A DNA stretch of 64,000 bases. It comes from Vigna angularis (taxonomy: Eukaryota > Streptophyta > Magnoliopsida > Fabales > Fabaceae). The notes below the pieces were generated by a model. It did no database searches. It was not told the origin of the DNA and saw only the letters and a program-made list of their open reading frames with translations. Position numbers and translations under genes: made by a program. The DNA is taken from the NCBI RefSeq assembly GCF_016808095.1, contig NC_068977.1, positions 28,049,364 to 28,113,363 of the forward strand, written 5' to 3'. Below are positions 11,680 through 24,300 of this stretch, piece after piece. How positions within the stretch are numbered: position 1 is the stretch's first letter; each line of letters opens with the position of its first letter.

Positions 11680-11683
11680 TTTT
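11680..11683 (+). terminator. Pol III terminator of the tRNA-Ile gene
   Basis: A TTTT run lies 4 bp after the tRNA 3' end, with a longer T run just beyond at 11687-11692. Confidence 0.8.
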
Positions 11684-12103
11684 GCATTTTTTGGAATTTG
11701 TACATCTCAATTTGATTTTGGCTTACAATTTGTTACTTTGCTTAAAATGGAATACAAATATAATGCATAAACTCGTATACAATATAAGTTTACTTTATTG
11801 TTATGGAATTCATCTTATTTTGTTCTATATATCTAACTGCCTTAATCTATTTTGTAAAAAGGTTTAATTTGGTTTACTTATTTAATGCCAAAAATATCGG
11901 TTCAGTTGAGATCACCATGGTTCTATTCTACCCACATAATAATTGAAAATGTAAAATTAACTTATTTATCCATTTCTCTTTTCAATTTGAAAAATTTCAA
12001 CTTTTAATACTATTTTATTTATTAACTCTTAATTTTTTACTTTTCATGAGGGTGCTTATTGAGTTTCCACTGTATTACCACCGTAAATGTAACACTCAAT
12101 AGA

Positions 12104-12130
12104 AATATATATATATATATACACACACAC
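12104..12130. repeat. (AT)n(AC)n microsatellite upstream of TPP2
   Basis: A compound AT then AC dinucleotide run lies about 270 bp upstream of the TPP2 start codon, near the likely transcription start. No convincing TATA box was seen around it. Confidence 0.85.
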
Positions 12131-12395
12131 CCGTATACACGTTTCTGTATTGCACAAAACACGACCACGTCAGTTCTTCGTGCGAAATTACGGAAACACC
12201 CTCACTGTCTATTCGTCGTAACAAAACAAAACACCCAACACGCAATCCTCACTGTCATCACCATCTCCATTTTCATCACTCCCGAGGCTCTGGCTCTCAT
12301 ACAATACACTGATCGCTCTCGGATACTCCCACACACGAAGAGCTTCGAGCTTGGAGAGCTTCGCATCGAAACGCCGCCGTATCTTGCACAGGTCA

Positions 12396-15300
12396 ATGCC
12401 GTGCTCTTCATCCACTTCCACCATCACCGGCGATAACAGCAGTAACAAGAATAGAGATGGTTCTTCCTCTCTGCGCGAGTTCAAGCTGAACGAATCCACT
12501 TTCCTAGCTTCGCTCATGCCTAAGAAGGAGATTGGCGTCGATCGTTTCCTCGACGCTCATCCTGAGTACGACGGTCGCGGCGCTCTCATCGCCATCTTCG
12601 GTACTCTTGCGCCGTTGACTTTCGCTCCACTATGCGTTCTTCGTCGATTTTTTTTATTGTTTTAAAATTCGGATGTTGAAATGTTTGGAAGTGAACAATC
12701 GGAAATAATCTCGAGTTGAGGACTGTATTTGAGAGTTCGAGTTAAAGTGTTGTGTGATTAGTATGTGTTATATTATATTGAAGTTTTGAGAGTGGAGCTA
12801 ATAAAAACTAAGATGTGTTTCGGTTTTTTATTTTCGGATTAATTGTGTGTTTGGTTCTCATTTGTCGAGATTTGTCGTGGACTTGATGAAAATAAATTGA
12901 AGAAATGCTGAAATTATTGGAATTTGTTTGTTTTGGAATGGAAATGATTTGATTTAGCTATGTTCATTTCTGTGGTTTGGCTTTTGGTTATTGTTCCTCA
13001 CGCACCTATATCGCTATGTCCTTAGGAGTTGAGGTGAAGGGAAGGTTAAATACTCTTTCTATCCTTCAGATATGTTCTTACCACGTACAATAGTCTCACA
13101 TGACCCCATGTCGCTCCGGAACAATCATATAATGTTAGGATTCTATGTGTGATTTCGGTAGAATTGAGAATGTTGGACAACTTAGAAGAAAACGCATAAA
13201 TCCATAGGTTATGGGTTGAAGTTGGTGTCTATCCTTTATATGGGTTTTACTTGATTCTCATTGCTACTGAATCTCAATTCCCTTGAAAGACCCACAGAGA
13301 ATCCGTTGAAGACTGCAGACTGACGAGAGAACCTGTTTGGTAACTATGTTGGATTGGTAGGGCTAATGAAGTGTTTTTCAGTGCTTTAAGAATGTTTTCT
13401 TCGTAAGGAGTGTTGGTGATTAAGATTGTGTTGGGTCAGCATTTATATGTCGGGGATTTGTTGTCTTTGAATCTTTAGTTGGTTTTTTGCTTGGGTTTAG
13501 TGATGAAAATAAACGCTGTGTTCGTGTTTGCATAATTTCTATTTTGATAGTTTGGATCCACTTTTCTTGTTTTTTAATGGAAAGTGCGTTACTTCGATGT
13601 TCCGTCTAGACTGTAGAGTAATGAAAGTAACCTGCACTTTGTTTTTTTGTTGGCTCTGTGCCCATCTAATCCAGAAAGCCTTTTAGAATAATGATTATGT
13701 CGCTTGTATTGTTATTCATGCTTTTCTTATACTATGACTGCATTTGTTTACTCTATATATACCAGATTTGTTCAATAATTAGATTTGCATGTTTACAGAT
13801 TCTGGTGTAGACCCAGCTGCTGATGGATTACAGACTACCTCAGATGGCAAGCCAAAAGTTCTCGATGTCATTGATTGGTAAACATAAAGTACTTTATGTT
13901 AGATTTTAGCTGATAATTCTTTTATTTCTGTACTGGTTTCTCAATACATATAGTGGTACTTTTTTGTTTCCTCAGCACAGGAAGTGGTGATACTGATACC
14001 TCAAAGGTGGTGAAGGCTGATGCTGACGGTCATATTGGTGGGGCTTCAGGTTAGTGTTTTTGGATGAAGCTAGACAATTATTACAGTGACTAGGTCATCC
14101 TGAAAGCAAATTTATACTCTTGATTACATATACATTAACGAAGTGATTTATAGGTATTGGAAGTCCCACATCGACTAGAAATAAGGTCATTTCATAGTTT
14201 ATAAGTGGGTGCAAACCTCACCCTACAAGCCGGTTTTGTGGGGTTGAGTTAGGCTTAAAGTCTACTTCTAACATGATATTAGAGCCAGGTTAGAGCCTAT
14301 CCTAGCGATATTTGTTGTTTGTTGGGCATATTGTTCCACCCGCTATCGGGCCGCTATCGGACCACCATTAATAATGTTTAATCCCACGCTCGAGATGTAT
14401 ATACCTCGGCGTGAGGGGGGTGTGTCGGAAGTCCCACATTGACTAGAGAGATAAGGTCATTTCATAGTTTATAAGTGGGTGCAAACCTTACTCTACAAGC
14501 TGGTTTTGTGGGGTTGAGTTAAGCTTAAAGTCCACTTCGAACAATAGGATACCCTAGTTAAGAGACAAAGTTCGAATACAATAGCCGGATTGTTTTTGAT
14601 TTTGTTCTATTGACTCGGATTTTAGTTCTGTAAAATATTATTCTGAAACAGTTTTGAAGAAAATAGTAATCATAAAAATCTGTTTAGATAATTTTTTTCC
14701 CAGAGTAGTTATAGAATATCATGTTGTTAATTACAACCCTTCTGTTGATGAGGCAGTGTTCCATTTATTTTTATTATTTACAGGATAATAGTTTTTTGTA
14801 TGCTTACAGAATAGTGATTTGAATACTATATTTGAACTGTTTTTTTTTCTTGGTTTTAAATTTCCTACCTTGTTATATTGTTTTAAAAAATTAAGATAAG
14901 TAAACACTTGTCTGTGATGTTTCATTGATTCTTTATTATTTCAGCCAAAAGACTCTTACTGAAAACAGAAACCAAACTTGCCTTAAAGTTTCCTCCTCCA
15001 ACAAATCTGATGAAGCATTTTGTTTTTCTTGTTTTCTGTCTGCTTTTTTTTTGTGAATGCATGGATCTCCTACTCTGGTGCCTGTTTCTTCCCTTTTCTC
15101 TTTATTCAATTTTGTTACTCTAGGGAAATGAACCATTGAATTATTAAGCTCGTGTCTATGGTTCAATCTTCCTGAAAAATATTTTACAGGGGCATCATTG
15201 GTTATCAATACATCATGGAAGAATCCTTCTGGTGAATGGCATGTGGGCTATAAATTGGTTTATGAGCTATTCACGGACTCTTTGACTTCTCGTTTGAAGG

Positions 15301-18300
15301 TTGTATTGCAGTTTTATGAAATATTTTAGTTTCTCTTTAGGCTTCATGCCTCTGGTTATAAAATCTAATTTCTGTTTTCTTCTTTTGAATTTTCTATTGG
15401 CAGAAAGAAAGAAAGAAAAAATGGGATGAGAAAAACCAGGAGGAAATTGCTAAGGCTGTAAAACAACTTGCTGACTTTGATCAGGTTCATTGGAAATTTT
15501 ATTGATTCTTACCAGGACTGTAGAACCTTTAATTACGTATAATATACTTATAAGACTTAAACATTTTGTTTAGTAGGCATGGCATATTGTAGGGGCAAGC
15601 TGTTTACATCTTCTCTTTTTGTTATTGCACCTTCCTACTTGTGTCACATTGATACATTAATAAGTACTGCATTGGTGTATTCTCTTACCGTTTCTACTGG
15701 AAGTACTCAACAGTAGTGCCTCTGTGTGCCATTGTCTATTATGAACAGATGATGCTTTATTTTTTTCCTTCTGGATGCTCATTTAATGATTGAAATCTGT
15801 TGAGTGGCTGCTGTTTTTTTTTTAATTACTAGATGATTTTATAGATGATACTGTTAATTTTATGGATAGCTATCTTGCTACGCTAGATATGATGTGTTTG
15901 TTTTATTTTTGCATATCCTTCTGTTTCTATATAACTCAAACCATGATACATTTTCTAGCAACACATCAAGGTAGAGGATGTACTTCTTAAAAGGGCCCGG
16001 GAAGATATCCAGAATAGACTTGATATTCTGAGAAAGCAATCTGAGGTGAGTGCTGAACACGTAATCTTTCTTGTTACTCTTTGGTAATCTGCCTTTTCCT
16101 GTGCTTGAAATAGAAAATAAATTATTGATTTGATTTTAAAGTGTTATAGGACATTCATAAGTGGTGGAATGAGGATGATACAATGATTGTTACTGTATGA
16201 AATGATATTGGATAAATCTTTTTCACCCTGCTCACACATAATGAAACTCTTGTTGTTCTCTATCTCGCTTGTCTACTAAAATTAAGAGAAACGTTTATAC
16301 TTGTATTGTATTTGTGCTCCCATCACGATTTTTGTCAATTGAAATTCCTGGATTTGAAAAGGTGATGCTGTTTCCTGTTTTAGAGCTATGATGATAGAGG
16401 GCCTGTCATAGATGCTGTTGTCTGGCATGATGGAGAGGTTTGGAGGGTTGCCCTTGACACACAGAGTCTGGAGGATGATCCAAATAGTGGAAAGCTTGTT
16501 GATTTTGTGCCTTTAACTAATTATAGGTACATATAGTTCCCAGTGTTAATATTTATTATAAATCTTAACCTTAGTTGTGTTAATATTTATTATAATATAA
16601 ATCTTAATCTTAGTTGATAGCTTTTGTCTGGAGATGTCTCATGAAATTGGAAGACACTTTTTTTGGCAACAAATTTCCTACCATAAAGGACCTTCAGTTT
16701 GATTGTCACTACATGCGGCCCTTGGTTTGGGAACCTTGTTCTATTGATTCCAACCTTGATTTCCTGATATATTTCTACTACAACAAAGTGCTACTACAAA
16801 TGTTGTATATATGAAAAAATGATGTCATCCTTTAAGTATATAGTAAAATGTGAAATGAGTTGATGAATGGGATTGAAGTTTCCATGTTCTGTTGTGTTTT
16901 TGGAAATTTATTTTGAAACAGTTTGACCTTTTGACTTTTATGTGATCATATTAAAACTTTTTTTTTTAATTTTTTACATTGAAACAGTTTAGATTCCATT
17001 CTGCAAACAGTGCTTCTAAATCTATTTGGTTCTTCTTTTGGGGTTTATAGATGTTTTACTGGTTTATGTCCTACAGAAAAAAAATGTCAAATAGACATTT
17101 TTCCTAGAAACTAAAAAAGGAGCAACTTAACAAGTGAATTGGAAGAGCTTGGTTTCCACCTTGACTATAATTAAGATGTTCTTGAATTAATTTTCTATGT
17201 CATGAAAGAAAATAAACTTTTGCTGTTTATCTATTGAAGCAATTATTTGCATTTTTGTTTCTATTAAGTAGGGTACACATTGAATTCATATATGGTTCCA
17301 ATGCTAATTGTGACCGCCCATTCTTTCAGGATAGAGAGGAAGTATGGTGTCTTCAGCAAATTAGATGCTTGTACTTTTGTTGTTAATGTCTATAATGATG
17401 GGAATGTTTTGAGTATCGTAACAGACAGTTCTCCACATGCCACCCATGTTGCTGGTATAGCTACTGCCTTCCACCCAAAGGTACAGATATATAATTTTAT
17501 CCACATAGAGCAATATTCTTATGAAAAATAGCCTTTTGATATACAATATTGCTTTCAGGAGCCCTTGTTGAATGGAGTTGCACCTGGCGCACAAATAATA
17601 TCTTGTAAAATTGGGGATTCTCGCTTAGGTTCAATGGAAACAGGAACTGGTTTAACTCGCGCACTGATAGCTGCTGTGGAGGTGCTTCAAAAGTTTCCTT
17701 CTTTAGCTGATTATCCTGGATATTCTGACAAGAGAAATATGATTTGCCTTTGATTTTTGTGTGTTTGATGAACTGAGTTTGTTTTTTGGATGTTATAACA
17801 TCTTGCACAAAGAAGAGTTTTAATGATGGGCGTTCTACATTTCCTTTTCAGCATAAGTGTGACCTTATCAACATGAGTTATGGTGAAGGAACATTACTAC
17901 CAGACTATGGGCGCTTTGTTGACCTTGTGAATGAAGTATTTTCTTAGACTTGTGATTTTAGTTGGGCACTTATATCATTTGCATGTCACTTTCGTATTTT
18001 CTTAAGTATTTGATATTCTTGTTGATTTACTTGTAGGTTGTGAACAAGCATCGTTTGATATTTGTGAGCAGTGCTGGTAACAGTGGACCAGGATTGAGCA
18101 CTGTTGGTGCACCTGGTGGTACTTCCTCAAGTATCATAGGTGTTGGCGCGTATGTATCTCCTGCTATGGCTGCTGGTGCTCATTGTGTTGTTGAGCCTCC
18201 TTCTGATGGGCTTGAATACACTTGGTAAATTTGCTTCCCTGAAATCTTCCTAATTAGATGACTTCTTATATCCTTCATCTTTACTGCTGTTACTTATTAT

Positions 18301-21300
18301 TTACTGTCATTATCATTGCATATTTTTGATGGATACAGGTCTAGTAGAGGACCAACAGCTGATGGAGACCTTGGTGTTTGTGTGAGTGCTCCGGGTGGTG
18401 CTGTTGCTCCTGTTCCCACTTGGACTCTGCAACGGCGTATGCTCATGAATGGGACATCAATGGCATCACCTTCAGCCTGTGGAGGAATTGCTTTGGTCAT
18501 AAGTGCAATGAAGGTTCTTGCATGTGGTTCTTTTGTAGCTTTTCTTATGTAGTTGTCTTTATTTGCACATGTATCTCTAGTTTTTCTAATGTGAATCGAT
18601 CTGCACGCAGGCTGAGGGAATTCCTGTGAGTCCATACAGTGTGAGGATAGCACTTGAAAATACTGCAGTCCCCATAGGTGATTCACCTGAGGATAAATTA
18701 TCCACTGGACAAGGGCTTATGCAAGTTGACAAGTTAAGTAATTTGCCCAGTTTTTACTTCAATGACCATTTTAGTAAAATGGTAGTTATTTGACATTTAT
18801 TGACTTCAATCATATACTCCTTGACAGGGCTTTTGAATATATACAGAAGTGTCAAAATGTTCCATGTGTTTGGTATCAAATAAAAATCCAGCAATCTGGA
18901 AAAACTAGTGAGTCTTTATCATTACATTTTACCTTCTCCTTATTTGACCAGATAAGGGAAATATATTATCTTTCCCTTATATTTGTGACTGTAGAAAGTG
19001 TAGTATGTCATTAAGTGAAGTAGCCTAACAAGATATATATAAGCTTCGTTCCAAGACTTGAGGCAGGTGATGTGGCCAATGCGTGGCACATTAAATGATA
19101 TCAAATCTGAGTTCAATTGTCATTCTTTTAATAAGAGTATGGGGCCTAGCCTACCATGTGTGACTAAGGGTTCTCATGTGAGGGGTGTGTTAAACATAGA
19201 ATCATTCACATGCTTTCACCTAATAGATTGTTGGTTCATGCCCATGGATAAATAATCTAATTACTTGATGCACTATTAGGATTATAAAAAATTGAAATGA
19301 AATTAAGAAGTTTAAATGAAACTTGGCTTTGGAGGAAAAGCTAGATGGTAGACAAATATCTGATACTTTCGTATGATTACTGTTGGCAGATCCTTCATCA
19401 AGGGGCATCTACCTAAGGGAGGCTAGTGCTTGCATGCAATCTACCGAGGTGAGATCATTGATAAATTTGTAGTGCATCACTGCATTGTTGATTACAATGA
19501 TTGAGTCAGATCTTTTGAAAGTTGTAAAGTGAAATTAAAGACGGGAAAACCAATTACTGATGATTTGTACATCCAATATTGGTTAACTGATACAGGAATT
19601 GTACCAATGATGAGAAATTGAAGAGTTAACAATGCTACTGTACTAGTTAACGTCCTTGATAAGATGAAAATGAAATAACAAATTAGGGTCAGTGGCTTGT
19701 CTGTTGGTAAAAAGTTGATGATGAATTGTACGTTTAATTCCCTTGAGTTTTTTTTTCTTTTTTTGTTTAAATTTATTTTTTAATACAATTCCACAATATG
19801 TTGCTATCAATTTCTTATTAAAAAATGTATTAAGTTTTCAAAGTTGTTTTCACAGCTAATAGTCTTTTTTCAGAAACAGAAAGTAGAAACACTAGGGACA
19901 TGTCTTGTTATTCTCTTTCTGTTTTCTTCAAGTCTGGATACAGACTTATTAACAAATGTTAGAAAGTTCAGAATTGTTTTTGAAAACAATAATAATGACC
20001 TATCAGTTTTTACAGTTGTCAATAATTTAATAATTCTAATTCCTAATTTGTACACCCTACATTTCGCAGTCTAATCATATATGCAGCATATAAATAGGAA
20101 ACATTAATGAGAACAATGTTATAACATGCAGTGTGCATAAATGTTAGCTTAATCTTTTTTCTCAAACAAGGCTATTGCAATGCTTTCAATTTGTATGTGT
20201 ATTTGGTATATTTTGTTTGGAGAAAAACATGCTAGGAGCTTTACTGTATTCCTTTGGTATATTTGTTGTCTCTAGGTCATCTAGCATGAAATAGGTTTTC
20301 TACATTCTTTTTGGGGTTCTGCTCATGTTTTTTTTGGGTTGTTGCCATCTGATCTAGGAAAGATTGACAAGTCGAGTTGCATGTTGTATTGCATGTTTCT
20401 TGTTCTTATGTTTTCCTTCTCCCCACCCCCTTTTATTCTGGTTTTGATTTTGTTAGTTCTTAGGATTTCACATCTTGTGCTTGTAGTTTTCTGTCATAAT
20501 AAATTTTTCTTTTTCAACCTAACTCTTCTTGAACAAACTGGCGGTTGACTTTTAAGTGTTCAATTCTTTTTCCATGACACATGGGGTTTGAGGCAATGGC
20601 AATGTTAACTTCATTATCAAACCCAAGTTTCATACAGAGGGTCCATGAATGCAATCTCATCAAGTAGGTGGTTATTAGTCTGGGATAGTGGTGCATAGGA
20701 GTTGACCTCCAAAATAATTTGTGGTATAATTCTGAAAAGTGATACATTATTTAATTGTTTTGTTGAATATCAAATTAACAGCAAAATACCAAACATAATT
20801 ATCACCCAATTAATTTGGCTGACTTTCCGTGGAATAAGTTTTTTGACTGATATATTATATCCTCCAACTTTTTCAAATGTCTTCGCTTGTCATTTCTACT
20901 TCTTAAGGCATTTCTACTTCTTAAAAATTCTTAATATTCTCCTCAGCTACTTGTAAGTTTTACTGCTGGTCCTCTGATTTCAGTTAGTAATTGTTTAAAA
21001 CTTTTGGTTGAACATATTCACAGTGGACAGTGCAAGTTAATCCAAATTTTCATGAAGATGCTGACAACTTAAACGATTTGGTTCCATTTGAGGAGTACAT
21101 TGAATTGCATTCTACAGAAGAAACAGTTGTGAAGTCCCCTGACTATCTTTTACTCACTCATAATGGTCGCACCTTCAAGTTAGTGTCCTCTACTTTGCCA
21201 TTATTTTCTTTTGTTTGCATATATTGCCATAATTTTACGTAATTTTGCATTGAATGTATTGATAGAATGGTCTTTGCTCTTGTCTTCTGTTTTTGGTGAT

Positions 21301-24300
21301 AAACAGAAATTAATACACTCCTGATTTTTGTTATTTCAATATTAATATAATTTCTGAGATATGTATTGATGTTTCTGTTGATCAAATTGATTCAGTTCTG
21401 TGTCTTTAGCTTTGTGTTAATATCTAAATTATGTACAGCTTTTCCATAATGAAGTTATGAGCAAAGGTTTTTGAACAGGATGTAAACACCTTTCTTTCTC
21501 TTGGTTTATCTCTATGCTAATAATTTGATGTATGGATTTTTTGAGGAATTGGAATGATTTTCTTTACCTTGCTTGTGTTCTGTCAATCCTTCCTGCTCGA
21601 GTGGAAACACTTCCTTTGCATTTGTGAAGCAATTGTGTTTTTGTTATCATAATTTTGTTCACGGCATGATGCTTAATCAATATCAAATATAACTGTTGAA
21701 TATAGTGAAAAACTATATATTAGATTAATCTCCCTTGTGTTAAATACACACATAGGGTTCTCTATTTATAATAGAAGAAATATGGGCTAAGCCCAAAATA
21801 CAAATGAGAAATAATAACAAACTAACTAAAAGATATAATATATCTAACAATAACCATGTACAACTTTACTTGTATAATAATTTTCAAGTGGTCACATTGC
21901 TGCCTTGCACAACCTTGTGATTTTCATCTAACCTGGATGACCACAAGCTCATCCAAATAATGTGAGCTTCAAAGATCAATAGCTGACACCCAACTAACTT
22001 GCGAGTGAAAACAGACGCCTTAAAATTTCCTACGATTTTAACGATAGAAGTGTTAGCAGCACATTCTAACTAACTAGTATTGGTTGAAAATTTATTAGAA
22101 ACTATAAAACTATAAGTGGGGTTTCGTAAAATACAATGTGATAGGCACACAATTTTGTGATTTTCAATAAGTTTCAGTCAATTATAAGTTTGTTGCGAGC
22201 ATTCCTCTTTCAGAAACATTTCATTGATTTTATACCTTTTCCAAAATAGTGGTACACTTCTAAAAGTACCAGCTTATTGAACTTCTAAAATGTTAGTGCA
22301 ACCTAAATATTGAAGTTTCCCATGTGAACATTGTTGAAAGAGAGAGACATAGATGGAAGAGATGCTGAAAATTTTGTATTACTAAACAAAAAAAGTTCCA
22401 CTTTCTATACGCAGATGGCAATAAATATGATATACTTATAAATCATATTCTAATAAGGTATTCCTGTAACAATAAAGATCTAATTAAATAAGAAAGATAT
22501 TAAAAATGTAGTAAATTCTTAAGAGACATGTTAAAAGAATTAGTACAAAACAATTCGTGGAAGGTGGTACTTTTTGGTACCATGTTGAGAAGAGAGAAAC
22601 CAAGACAAAATATGATGAATTCTGTGAGGTCTATAAACTCGAGTTTTCTTATTATAACAGAGAAGGGATATCATAACAAGGAACACAATTAATATATAAC
22701 AATGTGAAATATTTGCAAGATATTTCTTTATCAAACCATATCATATCTACCTATTTAATGTATTAAATCATATCTTCAACATAATCAAATCATATCTTAT
22801 AGAATCCCCCTCAAGTTGATGTATATGTATCAAATGAGACCTCGAGGACTTAGTAAACTTGTCGGCTAATTAGTTGCTAGAGCTGACAAAATAAATAATG
22901 GCAAAATTAGTAGATATTTCCTGGACATGACTTTCTCTAGGTCAAAGTGACAATCAATCTTCAATAAGTTTTGTCCTTTCAAATCATATTTTTAACACTC
23001 TCCTTAAGTTGGAACATATGTATTGAGTCAAAACATATTAAAAATAGTTAGAGGGCATGAAGAATATTGGAGAATGAAAATGCATAGTTAACATGTTGAT
23101 TACCATAAAGCAAAAAGGGCTCATAGGTTGCAGCAACAACTGGAAAGCAAAAATGACCAAAAGATCACAGCATTTGCCTAAAAGGAAAAATATTCTCTAG
23201 ACACGGTGATTGCCAAAAAGCAAAGGAAAAAAAAGCACTGAGAACACATTTGTTGATAGAGAGAGAAAATGTTTAAATGTTAAAACCTTGTTAGGATAGA
23301 CTCTATTATCTTCTTAGAAACTATATTTAATCCTCTAAATTTAATTCTACAAAATCAGGTAACTTTTGCCTATTAAAAGATATCCACAATTTGTGCGAAC
23401 TTGACGTAGAAGTTACTAGTTTCTACGTAGTATAATTGGCACAGGACAAGCAATGCATGAGTGTTTTAATGGAAAATAATAATTATTTTTTAATTAAAAA
23501 GGTCTAAGGTCTAACCAAACAATAGAAATTCAATTGAAACTATAGAATTAGCCGTCTGTTAAAAGTAGTTTACAACAACTTCAAAAAGACAACATCATAG
23601 TTACAACGTCATCCTGAAGGAAAATTCACTATGTTGAACTAGAATAGAATTAGGACAGATATTTGACTTAGTTTTTGCTAAATAATGTTAATTTGTTGTT
23701 CCATTTTCTTAATGAAAATTTGTTTTCTCCTGTTTCCAGTGTAGTGGTCGATCCTTCCAATCTTTCTGATGGTCTTCATTATTTTGAGGTCTATGGTATT
23801 GACTACAAAGCTCCATGGCGTGGTCCTCTTTTCAGAATTCCAATCACGATAACAAAGCCTAAGGCTGTAACTAACCTGCCTCCACAAATTTCTTTTTCAA
23901 AGATGTTATTCCAGCCAGGTGGGCATTTGTTGATCAAATTTATCTTCATCCTTCTTTTCGTTGGTGTCCTACTAAGGTTTCAAATCTGGGATCTACATGC
24001 ATGTAACGTGTTATAATTATAAAAATAAAATAAGGAGTGGATCCTATATAATAAGAAATATCTAGATTATATATGTATTATTACGAATATTTTTATTTAG
24101 TCTCTTATCATGCATTTGTTATTAGAGGATATTAAATTTCCACTATTTACTGTATTGATTCCTTTTTCTCAATGTAAATAAAGCACCCATGTTATGTCAG
24201 AAACACACAGATTCAGTTGAATGTTTCTCTCTTCCCTAGAGTTTAACATAATGCATAGCCACCAGTGGGCGAGAGTTAGGAATGAGATGCTCCTATTTAT

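Noticed and set aside
12059..12517. Open frames of 125 codons (+) and 102 codons (-) near the TPP2 start
   Set aside because: Both overlap TPP2 exon 1, whose frame is supported by family similarity and splice phase. They are shadows of its GC-richer leader and exon.
14155..14543. Cassandra-type TRIM carrying a 5S rRNA segment
   Set aside because: The LTRs contain no 5S rRNA A-box/C-box sequence. They match the other common legume TRIM type.
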